From assembly GCA_026225945.1 (NCBI GenBank), contig JAMJFZ010001781.1:310001-374000 (forward strand): a stretch of DNA of 64,000 bases. The letters run 5' to 3'. The notes under the pieces are model-generated. The model did no database searches. It saw only the letters and a program-made list of their open reading frames with translations, and was not told the DNA's origin. The stretch is from Cricetomys ansorgei. Taxonomy: Eukaryota > Chordata > Mammalia > Rodentia > Nesomyidae. Within the stretch, counting starts at the first letter, position 1. Each line of letters starts with the position of its first letter. Below, one piece after another: positions 33,485 to 45,489 of the stretch. The translations under genes were made by a program, and so were the position numbers.

Positions 33485-34154
33485 AATAAAGAAAATTCTC
33501 TCTCTTACAAAAATATTCTCATATTTTCTTAAAAGATACTCTCATATTTGTGTGGAAAAGGGAGCCCGATGAGCCACTCTTGCCTATATGGATGAGGTGA
33601 TCCCACTGCTGGCTGGTGTGAGAAGATCCTTGGATGGCTCAGAGCTCCGGCAGCTGCCTGGGGACTGTCATTTGGAAGACAGATCTGCTAGGACTAAAAA
33701 GGGCCCATGAGACCCAGTAGTTGTGTCCTCCACATGATGGAGAAAGAGTAGGAGGTCAGTGTGGATTACAGATCCATTTTAGTAGGAGCAGAAGCAGCTG
33801 AGGCGGGGATGAGCCCTGCTCTGAAGGCCCTTACTAAGCCAGGAGGTGTGAGCACAAGGCAGGTGGGTAGGCCCCAGGTTCCTCCTAGCAGTGCATTCAG
33901 GGGACCTGGCTGGAATTGGAGAAAAACACTAACAAGTGAAGGAAACAAGATAGAGATGGCAGGCTTCACAAGGGTGGGGCCTAGTGTGCTATAGCAGGGG
34001 TTGCTTGTCTGGGTATACTCCATGGGGTACAAGGAAAATGATGTGTGCCACCTCCACTGTCACTCCAGGTCTTGGTCTTTGGTTTACAATTCTGGAGCTA
34101 TCCAAGGAGTTGCCTCTCCCTGTCTAGTGCCCAGGGGAAGGGCAGGCACCAGCA

Positions 34155-34214
34155 GTTTCTACTTAAAGTTCCTACTCAGAGGTAGGAACCATTCCAGACA
34201 CTCCTGGCTCTGAG
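34155..34214 (+). other. Relic of a Nat8 non-coding first exon
   Basis: CATTCCAGACACTCCTGGCT (about 34189-34208) resembles the predicted first exon of the minus-strand gene (12786-12845), followed by GAG/GTACTA where the other copy has CAG/GTAAGA. The distance to the coding-exon acceptor (553 nt) is also similar. Confidence 0.45.
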
Positions 34215-34839
34215 GTACTAGGTGCAAGGAAAGAGAGGCAATAAGGGGACAACATTTAAAGGTGGAGTGTTCAGGAACCTAACCCTTTGCCTTTCACAAG
34301 ATCAAGTGTTTCTAATCGGGGGAAGAAGAGGATTTGCTGGAACTTGAGCTTTGAAAACACAGCTCTGTGATGTAGGGACCCTGAATAGGAAACACAGTTC
34401 TTAAGACATCACATTTTTCTGAATAAAGATGCCACCTCAGTTCCAAACACCAAAGAGCCTATACCTGGTAACAACAGACAAGGAACAGTTTATATACATA
34501 TTAAATACAGGTCACAGCATTAAAACCAGATGTTCTTTTTTTCTGATCTACAGCTGAAGACACACCTGCTCAGAAAGGGTAAGAGACATATCAAGCACCA
34601 TGTGGTTAAGGGTAAGAAAAGGGAGGAACCAGGAGAATAATCAGGCATTGCAAACACAATACGTCTGGTGACAGCAGAAAGACAAACCTTTGAGCAGGGC
34701 CTACCTGAGACCTGGGAGGTCAGGAGGGGGAAGGTCAGGGAACTTACATGCCTTCTTTCTTCTGCAGGGCTCAGGGAAGGTGTGCAGACAGGTACAGCTG
34801 TCTGTCCTGCATGCTGAGATTTGAGACCCAGAAGCTCCC

Positions 34840-35503
34840 ATGGCTCCTTACCACATCCGCCAATACCAGGACGGTGACTATAAAAGTGTCGTGGATGTGT
34901 TCTCCAGGGGCATGGAGGAGCACATCCCCGCCACCTTCCGCCACATACTGATGCTGTCCAAACCCACCTGCTCTTACTTGGGGTGGCCCTGACCGTAGTC
35001 CTGGTGTCTGGCTCCTGGCTGCTGGCCACTGTGTGCATCTTCTTTCTACTCCTACTCCTGCGGATCCTTACCAGACAGCCCTGGAAGAAGTATGTGGCTA
35101 AGTGTTTGCACACAGACATGGCTGACATCACCAAGTCTTACCTGAATGCATGTGGTTCCTGCTTCTGGGTGGCTGAGTCTGGGGGACAGGTGGTGGGCAC
35201 AGTGGGTTGTCTGCCAATCAAGAATCCTCCATTAGGGAGGAAGCAGCTGGAGCTCTCTCACCTGTGTCCTCAGAGCATCGAGGACAGGGGATAGCAAAAG
35301 CACTGATCAGAACTGTCCTCCAGTTTGCACGGGACCAGGGCTACAGTGATGTTCTCCTTGATACCAGCGTCTTGCAGCAAGGTGCTTTAACCCTCTATGA
35401 GGCTATGGGATTCCGAAGGACAGGCCAATTTTTCATGAGTATATACTGGAGGCTAGTGGCTATTCGTACGAATCAACTAACAAACTTTCTCCCTTCTGCC
35501 TAG
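34840..35503 (+). pseudogene. Nat8-family acetyltransferase pseudogene
   Basis: The coding exon begins at an ATG (34840, reading [20 protein letters not shown]), 72 nt after the splice acceptor at 34767. This spacing matches the intact minus-strand copy. A 1-nt loss near 34966, just before the hydrophobic segment, shifts the frame. The middle continues in the next frame (34983-35294, with [12 protein letters not shown]). About 4 nt are missing near 35270, just before the acetyl-CoA motif. The last part ([19 protein letters not shown], ending FLPSA) continues in a third frame to 35503. Neither half can make a full enzyme. It resembles the Nat8f type at its short C-terminus more than the 11425-12108 gene. 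Mouse has a named Nat8b pseudogene, but orthology cannot be shown here. A sequencing error is possible but would have to occur twice. Confidence 0.85.
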
Positions 35504-36540
35504 GAGCATGTGGGGCGGGGGTGGGGTGACCTAAGTTCCTGTGTAGCAAGCAGGCCCCACTCCACTCTGCTACAGCAACCAATGAACCCTGTCGTGTCAG
35601 TAGGATGAACAATAAGGCTCTTTGTTGGTGCACACCAGTTTCTAATGCATGTTATGGCTAAATGGAATCTGGGGGCTCTGCTACATTCTGGGTTTCTGGG
35701 GTGCCTGGGGGTGCCTATGTTTCATATACCTAGCCCTATATTTCTGTTGCATTGGAAACAAGGCAAAATACTGCTACATGTATTTCACTGTTGAGTCTGT
35801 GGACCAGAAGTTTCTGCAGGGCTGGAGAGGGCAGCTCACCTAGCCTCAGGATACCTGGTAGGTTGAATGTAAACATGGGAAATGAACATTAAGGTCTCTC
35901 TGCTCCTGTGTTCCATGGGTTCTGGCCTGTGGCCATTGACTTTCTCAGACTTAGTAATTGATAACTTGAATCCATTTTTTAAAATTCTTTGACAGTTTCA
36001 TACATGTATATACTGGGTTTTGTGTTGCACTGTCTTCTCTCGTACAAGCTTTCATTACAGCTGAGCCCAATCCAGAAACAAGACAGGAGCCCCCAGGTTT
36101 AGAGACTGAAGCAAGCATCAAAGGGTTGTTGGAGGAGAAGACAAATATCCCAGGACCTTGGGCTATTTTAGCTCATGGGAGCTATTTTAGCTCATGTTCA
36201 TATACTCAGAGTAGAGACTCAGTAAAGAGACATGCAGATTAATACAGAGTACAAAGATAGCTCATTCACTCCAGGGCTTCAGGAAAAGTACATTTCTAAC
36301 CACTAGCTTTGGGTCTCAAAAGTCCTGTTGTCCTCATGCAGAAGAGCTCTGTCTGCTCAGAATAGAATATGGCTATGCACCCACCCAGCACACACAGTCA
36401 CTGAAGTCTCCCTATTTGGAAATTGGGCGGGAGGGCTTTATCTCTTTACCTTACAACAGTGCTGTCTATGGTAAACTTGCTGTGTAGCCATTTCCTATGC
36501 AATGAAACATGACTTTCTGAAAGGAGAAAGTAGGCTCCTG
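35504..36540. other. 3' flank of the Nat8 pseudogene; no gene
   Basis: A variant AATAAG near 35610 may be the old poly(A) signal. The rest shows no recognised feature; the frame at 35649-35843 is not protein-like in context. Confidence 0.4.
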
Positions 36541-36875
36541 GGGAGGTAAGACAGCTTAAAAGCCCAGGAAGCACCTGAGAGTTAAAGGGTTCGCTCACCG
36601 AGTCCCACCCAGGGTTATATAAGCAGCACTTGCTGGGCAGGAGAGACTGTCTTCAGAGTTGCCTGTGAGTGGTACAGGACTCCAGGATGCATCTTTTGTG
36701 AGTCGTGGTAGATGCTGGGCTGGGCTTTTCAGTGATGGCGCTGCCTTTGAGTCACCTATGCTTGTGTAAGTTAAGTCCTGGTTCGTATCCTAAACGCATC
36801 TCAATAAACTCACTAATTAAATTAAGTCAAACTCAGAATAATTTCTCTGGTCTGTTAGGGCCCAATCTGGGATAC
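36541..36875 (+). mobile_element. Possible LTR with TATA box
   Basis: TATATAAG at 36616-36623 and AATAAA at about 36803, followed by GCCCAATCTGGGAT near 36860-36873, which partly resembles the end of a Pro-type primer site. The layout suggests a worn ERV1 LTR with primer site, but the boundaries are uncertain. Confidence 0.35.
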
Positions 36876-37038
36876 AAACACTTGTTTATATTTCTGCAGG
36901 AAAAGCCTCACAATGTTTCTGATCATAAAAAGTCTCCTCTGCTCCTTGGAGATGTGTGTAAACCTTAAAAGTTAACAGTTCTCTGCAAGCTGCACACCAC
37001 AGCGCTGTCTTTCTCAAGCACCTGGGTGCCCTCTTGAG

Positions 37039-37572
37039 ATGGTATCACCCATGGGGTTGGTGCCTACCCCCCAGATTATAAGGAACTTTAAAGCCTACTT
37101 TGGGCTCTTAAGTAGGAAACTCATCCTCTCTCGAGAAGATATGAGTCTCTTGTTGCTTTGCCTCACACAGTTTGGAGGTGCCCTGGATGGGTCAAGGTCA
37201 GTGCTGCCCTCCATCATGGGCTGTTGTTTTCAAGAGCTTGGGGTGAGTGTGAATGCAGGCTGTATAACAGGTGAAATTTTATTTCTGGAGAACTGTCATT
37301 TGAATGCGGTGGTAGCATTCCCACTGGGGAATTCCAAGTTCAATCGTGAGTATTTTCTCTCCTACTCCTGCAGAAAGGTCTTCAGGTTGGAAGATTTTGT
37401 TCTCAAATGTACCAAGTTTAACATGGTCCAACCAGCCTCTCTCAAAGCAGTGGCTTCATGGCAATGGGAATGTTTCCTATACCTCATTTTGTGGCACTGT
37501 AGTATATGTTCTACCCCACAGAGATGGTCTCACCTTCCTGCTAGAAACCCACTGAGCAGATGTTCTTGTTAG
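37039..37572 (+). other. Unrecognised 177-codon open frame
   Basis: The longest plus-strand frame of the region. It is rich in Leu, Ser and Cys, with no domain I recognise, and it lies after the possible LTR. It may be chance or a degraded retroviral reading frame. No splice sites or second copy in the window support it. Confidence 0.2.
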
Positions 37573-39014
37573 GCAAAAGTATGTGCCTCACTGGCTTCTG
37601 GGAATAAGAAGTGTCTCTAGACTATGTGGTCACCTACAATTAGAGCCAAGCCTGAGGGAGGCCCCAGGACAGGAGCTGTCCCTGCATCTGGACCCCAGAA
37701 CTTCTCAGGTAGATTCTTCTACCCACACCACTTTTGACTAAGGGACAAAGAAGAGCATATTAGCTTCTCCTCACCAAGGTGTGCATCCATATTGCAGGGA
37801 GGAAGCCCCTGCTACAGCCTCTGGCCTCTAGCCTGCCCTGGACTGTTCAGTCCATCCTGTGATACAAATTGTAGCCCCATTGTTGAGGAAAAGCCAGACT
37901 TCCTCTAAGGCCACCCACCTGAGACTCATCTCTTCCCAGCCCATCCAGCCCAGGGTCTTAAGGACACTCTCCTGAGCCAGCATCTGAGCTGCCCAAGAAG
38001 ACTTCAGAAGTCCTTCATTTAAAACCCTCTCAGGGTATCTGGGTCTAGTCCCAGACTAGAACCTCCAAAACTCTGAGCCTAAACAGACCTTTCACTTTGC
38101 AAGTGAATTACCTCAGGGACTGAATTCAGTGGTGTGAAGCTGACAACCACAGTGAGAGGCAGGACTCATACTCAGGAAGCTCCAACGCCAGCTGCTGTGG
38201 CTCCAGGCCTGAGCAGGATGAGCAGAAGTTTGAAATCAGCAAGGCTGCTGGTTCTAGACAGGAAGAGAGGGAAGATTTGGGGACAGTTGGGAATAGACCC
38301 CATCCTCAAGGAGATCCCAGCTCACTCTCCCTCCAGCCTCCAATCTCTTCCAGGCCTCCCACCCCCTCCCCAACACTCCAAAACCAAGTAAAGGCTGAAA
38401 AGTGGCCTCTTGTTACTCTGGTTGTGGCAGCTCAGAAGGCCAATCTCTAGGACACAAAAGATAGAAAGGAGGGACAAGAGCTGGCCCAGGCACACAGCGC
38501 TGAGAGGGCATCAAGGACGGGCAGCTGTGATGCATGCAAAGTTTGTCCCTAAAGCAACTGACCCTGAAGTCCTTGAATGCTCTTCATGGTAACTGAACAG
38601 AATTGCAGTGAAGCCAGAAAACAGAACAAGCCTGGAGTGGCCATGAGCCAGCACAGCTCCGGGCTGCTGAGCAGGCACAAACTGGGATGCGGTTAAAAGT
38701 AGGAGGTTGGCAGCGGGAGGCCATGGACAGAGCCTGTGAGCTCTGGCTTCTCCTAAAATGAAGCTGGAGGCTTAGGGCAGGCTGGGTTCTGAATGCTGGG
38801 CTAGATGGGGTAGTGCCCTCCATCTGACTCATAAGCCTTGCGCGTTCCCAAGCCTGAGGAGCAACAGCGCGCGCTGGTGTCCACAGCCCCTCCTCCACCT
38901 CATCCCTGCTGGCTTTTACCCAAGGACGCTAATACACGTGACTCACAAAACCACATCTTCTGTCTCTTTCTCTCCTCCCCCAGTCTCTCTGTCTCTTATC
39001 TCTGTCTTTGTCTC

Positions 39015-39015
<1 letters not shown>
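37573..39015. other. No feature recognised
   Basis: Unique-looking sequence without known repeats. Frames such as 38838-39305 run into the TC microsatellite and are not credible. Confidence 0.35.

Positions 39016-39018
<3 letters not shown>

Positions 39019-39071
<53 letters not shown>
39019..39071. repeat. (TC)n microsatellite
   Basis: Uninterrupted TC run of 53 nt next to a B4 element. Confidence 0.95.
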
Positions 39072-39075
<4 letters not shown>

Positions 39076-39079
39076 TGGT

Positions 39080-39378
39080 GTACATATATAGGTCCATACT
39101 CGTATGGGTGCAAAGGTTGGAGGTCAACCTCAGATATCAATCCCCTGGAGCCATCCACCTTCTTTTTGAGAGTCTCTCACTGGGACCTGGGACTCATCTA
39201 TTAGGCTACACTGGCTGGCCAGAGAGCCCTGGGGATCCTCGTGTCTCTTACTCCCCAGAGCCAGGATTACATGGGCGGGTCACCATGCCTGGCTATTTAA
39301 CATGAATGCTGGGGCTCCAACTCAGGTCCTGATGTTTGTGAGGCAGGGCTTTTCTGACTGAGCCCTATCCCGGCCCCT
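39080..39378 (-). repeat. B4-like SINE
   Basis: The plus strand reads the reverse complement: 'gttggaggtcaacctcagat', 'ggctggccagagagccctgg', 'accatgcctggctatttaac' and 'tctgactgagccctatcccg'. Confidence 0.7.
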
Positions 39379-39840
39379 ACATCCCCTTCTTCCCAGCACT
39401 GCAGCCCAGCTAGAAGAGAGCAGCTTTTGCAAAGCACAACACAGGCTTATATCCAGATCTAGGGCAGCACTGCCTTTAGTAGCATGTATCAGATCTCCAA
39501 CACTGAATTTGGGTTTTTCCATTTGCATGCTACCCTAGTGCTGACAGGACACAGGCAGCTCGTCTTTTTTTTCCCCCAGAGGCTATAGCTCAGCCCCTGT
39601 GATGTTTTTCAGCTGCAAGGAATTCCCTTGTAAAGCTCTCTTGGACCCACACTCATTAGCCCTGATTTGACCCTTTCCACACATCTGCACACCCCTGGAA
39701 ATTTGCTCCTTTTTCTGACTGATATTTTTTAAAAAATCACTGCTTGTAGAAGCAGCATGGTCACAATCTCTTTGCAAGTGCCCATGTCTTCCACAGTTAA
39801 AGCACTGGACATTTTGATATTTCAGCCCTTTAATGATAGC

Positions 39841-41404
39841 TTACCCTATTACAGCAGCTGCGTAAGTATTGGAATGGGTATCTGCAGTAGTTTGGATCCA
39901 TTGATCTAATAGTGCAGAATTTGCTTTTAATGGCCTTAAAACTGTCAAAACCAGGCAATAGTGGTACACACCTTTAATCTCAACACTCAGGAGGCAGAGA
40001 AAAAAAAACCAGAACCAAAACAAACCAACTTTCTTACACTCTGTGATTGCATTTGCAAATGCCATGGTCTCAGTCAGCACTTGTCTCACTTCGGGATCTG
40101 AGACGGCTCTACTTATTGCTGTAGTTAACCTTTGCAAAAAGTAAGTAAAGGCTTCACTTGAGCCTTGCATGATTTTTGTGAATGGGGTGGACTCTTTTCC
40201 CAGTTCTTCTACTTTTTCCTGAGCTCGTAAAGCTGCTAAATAACATTGTTCTATATTCAAATCATCAAACACAATCTGTGCTTGTAATTCAGCATACCAA
40301 CCCTCACCAAGGAGCTGATTTTGGTTTATATTTATTCCTCTAGCCCTTTTCTGCTGCTTCCTATTTGCTGTCTCTTCTCTCCACCAGGTTAACCATTGTA
40401 GCTGAGGACCTGCATCTAGTATAACTGACATTAACCCTTTCCAATCGAATGGGACTATCTGGTATTGCAGTGGTCAGTTATTCAGAACCTGCTTTATATA
40501 GGGCAAGTGCATGCCAAACAACACCACAGCTTTCTTCAATCTTTTAAAATCACTCATTTCTATTCAATGCCATTTTGTTTCATTAAAACCTTGAGGATTA
40601 TCGTTATCAGCCGGAATATGCTGGATCACTACTGGAAATACTGAAGGTGATTTTGTGACTGTAGGCTACCTCTTCTGATCATTTTCCTGTACATATTCTT
40701 CTTTTATTTTCCTAACAGGACCATCATCCTGTACAATCTCCTCCTTTATATCTACTCTGGGGAAAATCCTTCTCTCTGTCACTGGGAAGGGTTTTCCCAG
40801 TTCCTCAGTTTATACTCCCATTTTCCCAGTTTTTCTTTTTTCCACCTTTTCTCCTTCCCCCCCAAATTTGTGTTCCCAGTTCCTTAGTCTTCCTTTTTCC
40901 ACCCTTTCAAACTCCCCCCATATTTCTTTAAACAGCACCAGCAATTCCTTTTTTGAAGAGAAAGAAAAAAATGAGCTCTTTCATTTGCCCTTTTGCTCTG
41001 TTTTTCCTGTCCCTTTCCAATTCCCTCACCTAGTTGCCTAGCCCCTTCCTCTATCTTTTTTTGAAACAATGTAAAAGAAAAAGAGGAAAAAGAAAAAAAC
41101 AAATCACCACTGAAAGTAAAGTGATGTATATCTCAGTGGTAACAGCTATTATAAATACTCTGTTGGCTTCTTGAACACAAAAATCCATCCCTTCTTCCTC
41201 TGCTTTTTCCTTTACTACATTTGAAATCAAATTTCCCATCCTTTTATCTTTCTTTCCCGGACCCTCAAGTGGACACCAAAATGTATGTTTTCTTAAAATG
41301 TAGCTGTTTTCTGGCACTGTAGCTGAGCTCTTAGCCTTATTTGTTTGGTACCAAGTGTAACACTCATAATGGAACTCCACCCTACATTGCCACCCCGGTT
41401 CCAC
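39841..41404 (-). pseudogene. ERV2 gag relic with B1 insertion
   Basis: On the minus strand an upstream frame (41404-41051) contains RMGNLISNVVKEKAEEEG, a Gag-like N-terminus. A capsid-like frame follows (40431-39841) with TPFTKIMQGSSEAFTYFLQR and SRAVSDPEVRQVLTE, fitting a betaretroviral capsid with its major homology region. Between them the sequence is frameshifted and low in complexity. A B1 fragment interrupts the capsid frame at 39950-40026, and the gag frame resumes after it (RPLKANSALLDQWI). No zinc knuckle, pro or pol follows. Part of 41410-41790 is similar to 53560-53920, so both belong to one family. Confidence 0.65.
39950..40026 (+). repeat. B1 fragment inside ERV2 gag
   Basis: 'caggcaatagtggtacacac' and 'ctttaatctcaacactcagg' then an A/C-rich tail. 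It splits the capsid reading frame. Confidence 0.8.
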
Positions 41405-41800
41405 TTTACAGGCTGCTATTGAGACAAATTCCTCACTAGTAACTTTTTAATCCTCTGTTTCTGAAATGTTAGGAAGGAAAAGAAAGAAAGATTTATTTAC
41501 TGTGCTTTCTAGCTAGTTGCCTAAATCTGGAGAACTGGACTAACTTCTAAATCTTCTATCTCATTAACTTCTTTCCCAGCAACTGTCTGCCTGCCTTCCC
41601 ATCTTCATCCTCTGGAACTAATGCCTCTGTCCTTGCCTAACTGACTCTAACACTAACTTTCCATCTGACATACTCTTTAAAAAGTGCCCCCCAGGCTGTT
41701 CCCAGAAGTCCAAGCAGCGTGTAACCATAAGAAAGGCTGAGCAGTACAAAAAACTTCTTGGCAAAGCATCCCCCTACACAGGCTTTGGACTTAACAGGTT
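41405..41800 (-). repeat. ERV2 leader or flank segment
   Basis: The 'cagaagtccaagcagcgtgt' and 'acttcttggcaaagc' words (about 41705-41770) recur at about 53845-53915. The segment lies upstream of the gag relic, so it may be leader or LTR-adjacent sequence. Confidence 0.45.
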
Positions 41801-43733
41801 AATGTGGAGAACACTGCTCTTACATGGGCTTAAAACTACCCTTTTAGAGACATGGGTGCCTTGGTTAACTTCTGCCTGAGAAATGGCAACAACCTTATTT
41901 ATTTTCTTGGTCAGAGGCTCACAAGGATCGAGAACAACCCAAGGAGAGAAATGAGATAATGTGTCTGTATCACAGGACCCTCTACTGCACTATTCGCCTG
42001 TCTCTTTTCAGTCCTCCCAGAAGGCATGGTCATCTATCATCCTAGACAATGTCTTAATATCTCTTTGGGTTTTCAAACCTTTTCAAAACAACAATTTAGA
42101 ATTTTAAAAGGTAAAACCTTGATGCTTCTCAGAAACCAAAAGCCTTGGTCTACGGAAGAAATATAAGACAGAGGGTTGTAAAGCCAGGAGATCTCTAGTC
42201 AGTGCCAAACCTGCTCACTACCCAGGAAGTGGGTTGTCCACTGAAATGCCTGTTTGGGGTGCTCTTTGGTTGGGAAAAGGAGTGATAAGGTTTTCAGAAA
42301 CACACGTAATAAGAGATACAAACCTTCATACTCTGATAAGGTGAGTCTGTAAATGAAACCCCCCATGACCCACAGAAAGATAAGGACTCTTCAGGCTTAC
42401 CTGTGATGATGATGAATTTTTGAGGCTGCAGTAGAAGTTGTCTGCCCATTTCTCAGTCCTGGATCCTCCTCTGGGTACAAGCTCTGGGGATGACTACTGT
42501 ACAGGACAGTAAATCCTGAAGATAAAGAAATTTCACAAACCACAGGTGATAAGAAGGATCTCAGCACATACATGGCACAGCCACTGTCTCTAGGAAACAG
42601 AGTCAAATGTAAGAAACCAGCTCACTGACCTTGGGACTCAGTTTCCCTCCCAAGAAAATGATGAACAGATCCACTACCTCTATGGGCTATCAGGCCTCCT
42701 GAGACAAAGTGAAAGTCCGTGTCTGTTGTCTCTAGGCTGGGATTTGACACTGTGAGCTTCACAAAGTCTTGTGCCAGCGTCTCATTCTGTTCTACACATG
42801 CTCCCCGAGTTGGCCATGATATGCAAGTTACACTTCAGGCTTCATCCACACGACTGCTTCGATGTTTCCATTTTTTACCTCTTAAATCAGCTTTCACTGA
42901 GATTTCCTTGAGGTGAAAGCAGTTGCTGACTCACGCTATCCATTGAATTTCTCTCCACTTTTGTCAAGAGTTTCTTGGAAGATCTTTGACTCTTAAAATT
43001 GAGCTAGTAGATTTGGTGATTTCTGGATGAGCAGGTAGGGGACAATCCTGAAAGGCAGGCCCCACACTGCCCTGAGTCCACAGGAAGTACAGGCAGCACT
43101 AACATGAGCTGATCTCAGACCAGATCCAGGGACCTGGGGTACAGCTTACACTAGCCTCCTACCTGACCACCAGAATGCCCACCTAATGACCTTCTTAGGT
43201 CAAAGAGCCCTTTCTAGCCACTTTTAACATGCTTCTATCTCTGTTTCTGCTCTCTCTCCATTCCTGAAGAACTTGAAAGACTCCACACTTAATAAATGGA
43301 GCGAAGATTCAGGGCCAAGGTAGACATCCCAGGTCTCACATGACACAGCAGCGGGTTGTTATCTCCTCTCTCCAGGAGAAAGAGAATTAAAATGGATATG
43401 CCCAACAGCCAGAGATCTGCAACATCAAGAAGCAGGGTAGGCTCATGGCTTGTGGACTGTCACATGTACCAAAATGTGAAGTTTGGGCTGGGAAGAGGGC
43501 TAAGTGTGTAAAGGGCTTGTCATGTAGACTTGAGAACATGAGTTTAGAAACCTCTATAAAGATGGATGGCAAAGCATGGGAGCACTACTGCTCCCATTCT
43601 ACAAGGTGGGTGGACACAAGAGAATCTATGGAGGCTCACAGGCAAGGTAGCCCAGTGTATGCAGTGTTAAAACATACACCTTCTCTCAAACAAGGTGGAA
43701 TGTGAGGAAGAGCATCTGACTTTAATGTACATG

Positions 43734-43736
<3 letters not shown>
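41801..43736. other. No feature recognised
   Basis: No SINE, LTR, splice-bounded exon or protein-like frame could be supported in this stretch. Confidence 0.3.
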
Positions 43737-43788
<52 letters not shown>

Positions 43789-43860
43789 TATATGCATACA
43801 TATTCATATGTATGTGTATATATGTATAGTGTGTGTGTGTGTATATATATATATACACAC
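43737..43860. repeat. (TA)n and mixed TA/CA microsatellite
   Basis: Pure TA run at 43737-43778, then TATA/CACA/GTGT alternation to 43860. It directly abuts the left arm of the inverted repeat. Confidence 0.95.
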
Positions 43861-43861
43861 A

Positions 43862-44694
43862 CAGAGCAGAAGAGGGGAAGAGTTGCCTGAGGAGGAGAAT
43901 AGAGGACAGGAGGGCTGAGGAGCTTAGCATGCTCCTTAGATATACCCCTCCCTGACTTCTTACTGGTCCAGGATAGAAATGACAGGAGTCTGCTTTTCAG
44001 CCATCACTGTTGTATTTCTGTGTCTATAAGACAACAAAATTGTGCAACTTTCTATCTTGCAATTGTTAGACCTGGATGAGTCTTTCTGAGGGAAAGGGCA
44101 TCCACCATGGAAGCCATGGGCCCTTAGGACTCAAAGGAAACCCACCCCCACCCTGGTTCCTGGGAAAAACTGCAAAAGTGCCTTCCCTAAACCAAATTGT
44201 AGACTAACAGGAGCCAGGAGATACCTGCCAAATAAATGGGGCTTAGATAACTTGAAAAAGGATTCCCACTGTGAGAGCAACTAATCTGAGAAAAGAAGCA
44301 GGGCAGGAGTGGCCCCTACCTTATCTGGCCAGATGGCCTAGGAGCCATAAGCCAAATGTCTTTGACTTTGATGGCTAACCAGATATAACTTAAGAACATG
44401 GACAGTTAGCCCCTTGAGCATGAGCCAATCAAAACTAAACATTTATAAACTGCATTTCTGTCCCTCAATTAGAAACCAGGCTACCTCACCTATGTTAAAA
44501 TCCCCTCTTACTGTCTTTAAAAAGGCCAGCAAGCCTTTGTTCAGGGTCAGCCATTTCACCTGGTGCCTGACCCCAGCATGCTGGTTTACTCTGCAGAATA
44601 AAGACTCCTTGTTTTTACATCAGACCTGGACTCCTGGTGAAACTTTGAGGGCCAAAGGGGTTCCAGAATCCTGGGCATTATACAATGTCAGTGA
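43862..44694 (+). repeat. Inverted repeat, left arm (split by a solo LTR)
   Basis: 43862-44063 plus 44687-44694 (210 nt after removing the LTR and one CAAT copy) is the reverse complement of 45280-45489. By eye there are 4 mismatches and no gaps. All four are transitions, and the left arm has the T or A state each time. Confidence 0.9.
44064..44682 (+). mobile_element. Solo ERV1-type LTR with CAAT target-site duplication
   Basis: TGTTAGACC start, an AATAAA at about 44598, end at 44682. CAAT stands on both sides (44060-44063 and 44683-44686), a 4-bp duplication as expected for class I elements. The uninterrupted right arm of the inverted repeat shows the empty site with a single CAAT. A second copy, roughly 90 percent alike by eye, starts at 63747. 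Confidence 0.85.
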
Positions 44695-45279
44695 TATATA
44701 TATATATGGAGAGAGGAGGGTAGAGAGAAGAGGGAAGAGGGAGCGAGAGAATGAGAAATGTCTCCAATAGCCCAGTTAGAAAATTTAGTCCTCATTTGGA
44801 GGTGTTCTTGTATGAGCAGGTACAGAACATTTAGGTGGTGGAGGCTTGATGGAGTAAGAGCATTTCTCAAGGTGGGCTTTGAGAGTTTATATCTTTGCCT
44901 ACCCCACTTCTTGTCTACCTTCCACTAGTCCTGCATGTGGGTACAAATGTGGTCAGTCACTTCCTGCTCTGGCAGGAAGAATAAGCATTCCAATGCAAAG
45001 AGAACTGGAATCTACTCAGGTAAGCAGCAATTTAGGGGTCCTGTTGGGACGAAGGTTCCACCCCAGGCTTGGGGAGCCTCATCTGCCTGGAAATTGGAAA
45101 ACAAAGGCTTTTGTGAGTTTTCAGTTGACATGCTTGAAATACTGGATGGTATTCAGCACATGATAAAATCAGGCTATGTAAGATTTTTGTTTGTTTTTGT
45201 TTTTAGAGTCAATTACAACATTCATGAAAAAAAAAAGATGCATCATGGTCACAGATAGCTAAGATAAACATGAGCAGCT

Positions 45280-45489
45280 TCACTGGCATTGCAAGATAGA
45301 AAGTTGCACGATTTTGTTGTCTTATAGACACAGAAATACAACAGTGATGGCTGAAAAGCAGACTCCTGTCATTTCTATCCTGGACCAGTGAGAAGTCAGG
45401 GAGGGGTATATCTAAGGAGCATGCTAAGCTCCTCAGCCCTCCTGTCCTCCATTCTCCTCCTCAGGCAACTCTTCCCCTCTTCTGCTCTG
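45280..45489 (-). repeat. Inverted repeat, right arm (intact)
   Basis: Reverse complement of the left arm, uninterrupted. The arms are separated by about 585 bp of unrelated sequence plus the inserted LTR. The arm contains no frame or known repeat family. Confidence 0.9.

Larger units (their letters stand above)
31059..34100. other. AT-rich region with scattered repeats, no gene
   Basis: Contains a minus B1-like fragment (about 31220-31310), a plus B3-like SINE (31745-31890) with an AT-rich tail, a (CG)n(CA)n microsatellite (32282-32331), a poly-T run, and a B1 with (TAGA)n at 33318-33484. The frame at 33030-33344 spans the pyrimidine run and is not protein-like. Confidence 0.5.

Noticed and set aside
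36616..36720. TATA box plus GTGAGT donor as an alternative Nat8 promoter and first exon
   Set aside because: It lies downstream of the pseudogene, lacks likeness to the other first exons, and is followed by AATAAA, so an LTR is more likely.
37039..37572. 177-codon plus-strand frame as a novel gene
   Set aside because: No domain, second copy, splice context or protein-like pattern; kept only as an unrecognised frame.
43737..43930. Minus frame of alternating Tyr/Ile and Thr/His residues
   Set aside because: It is a translation of the TA/CA microsatellite.
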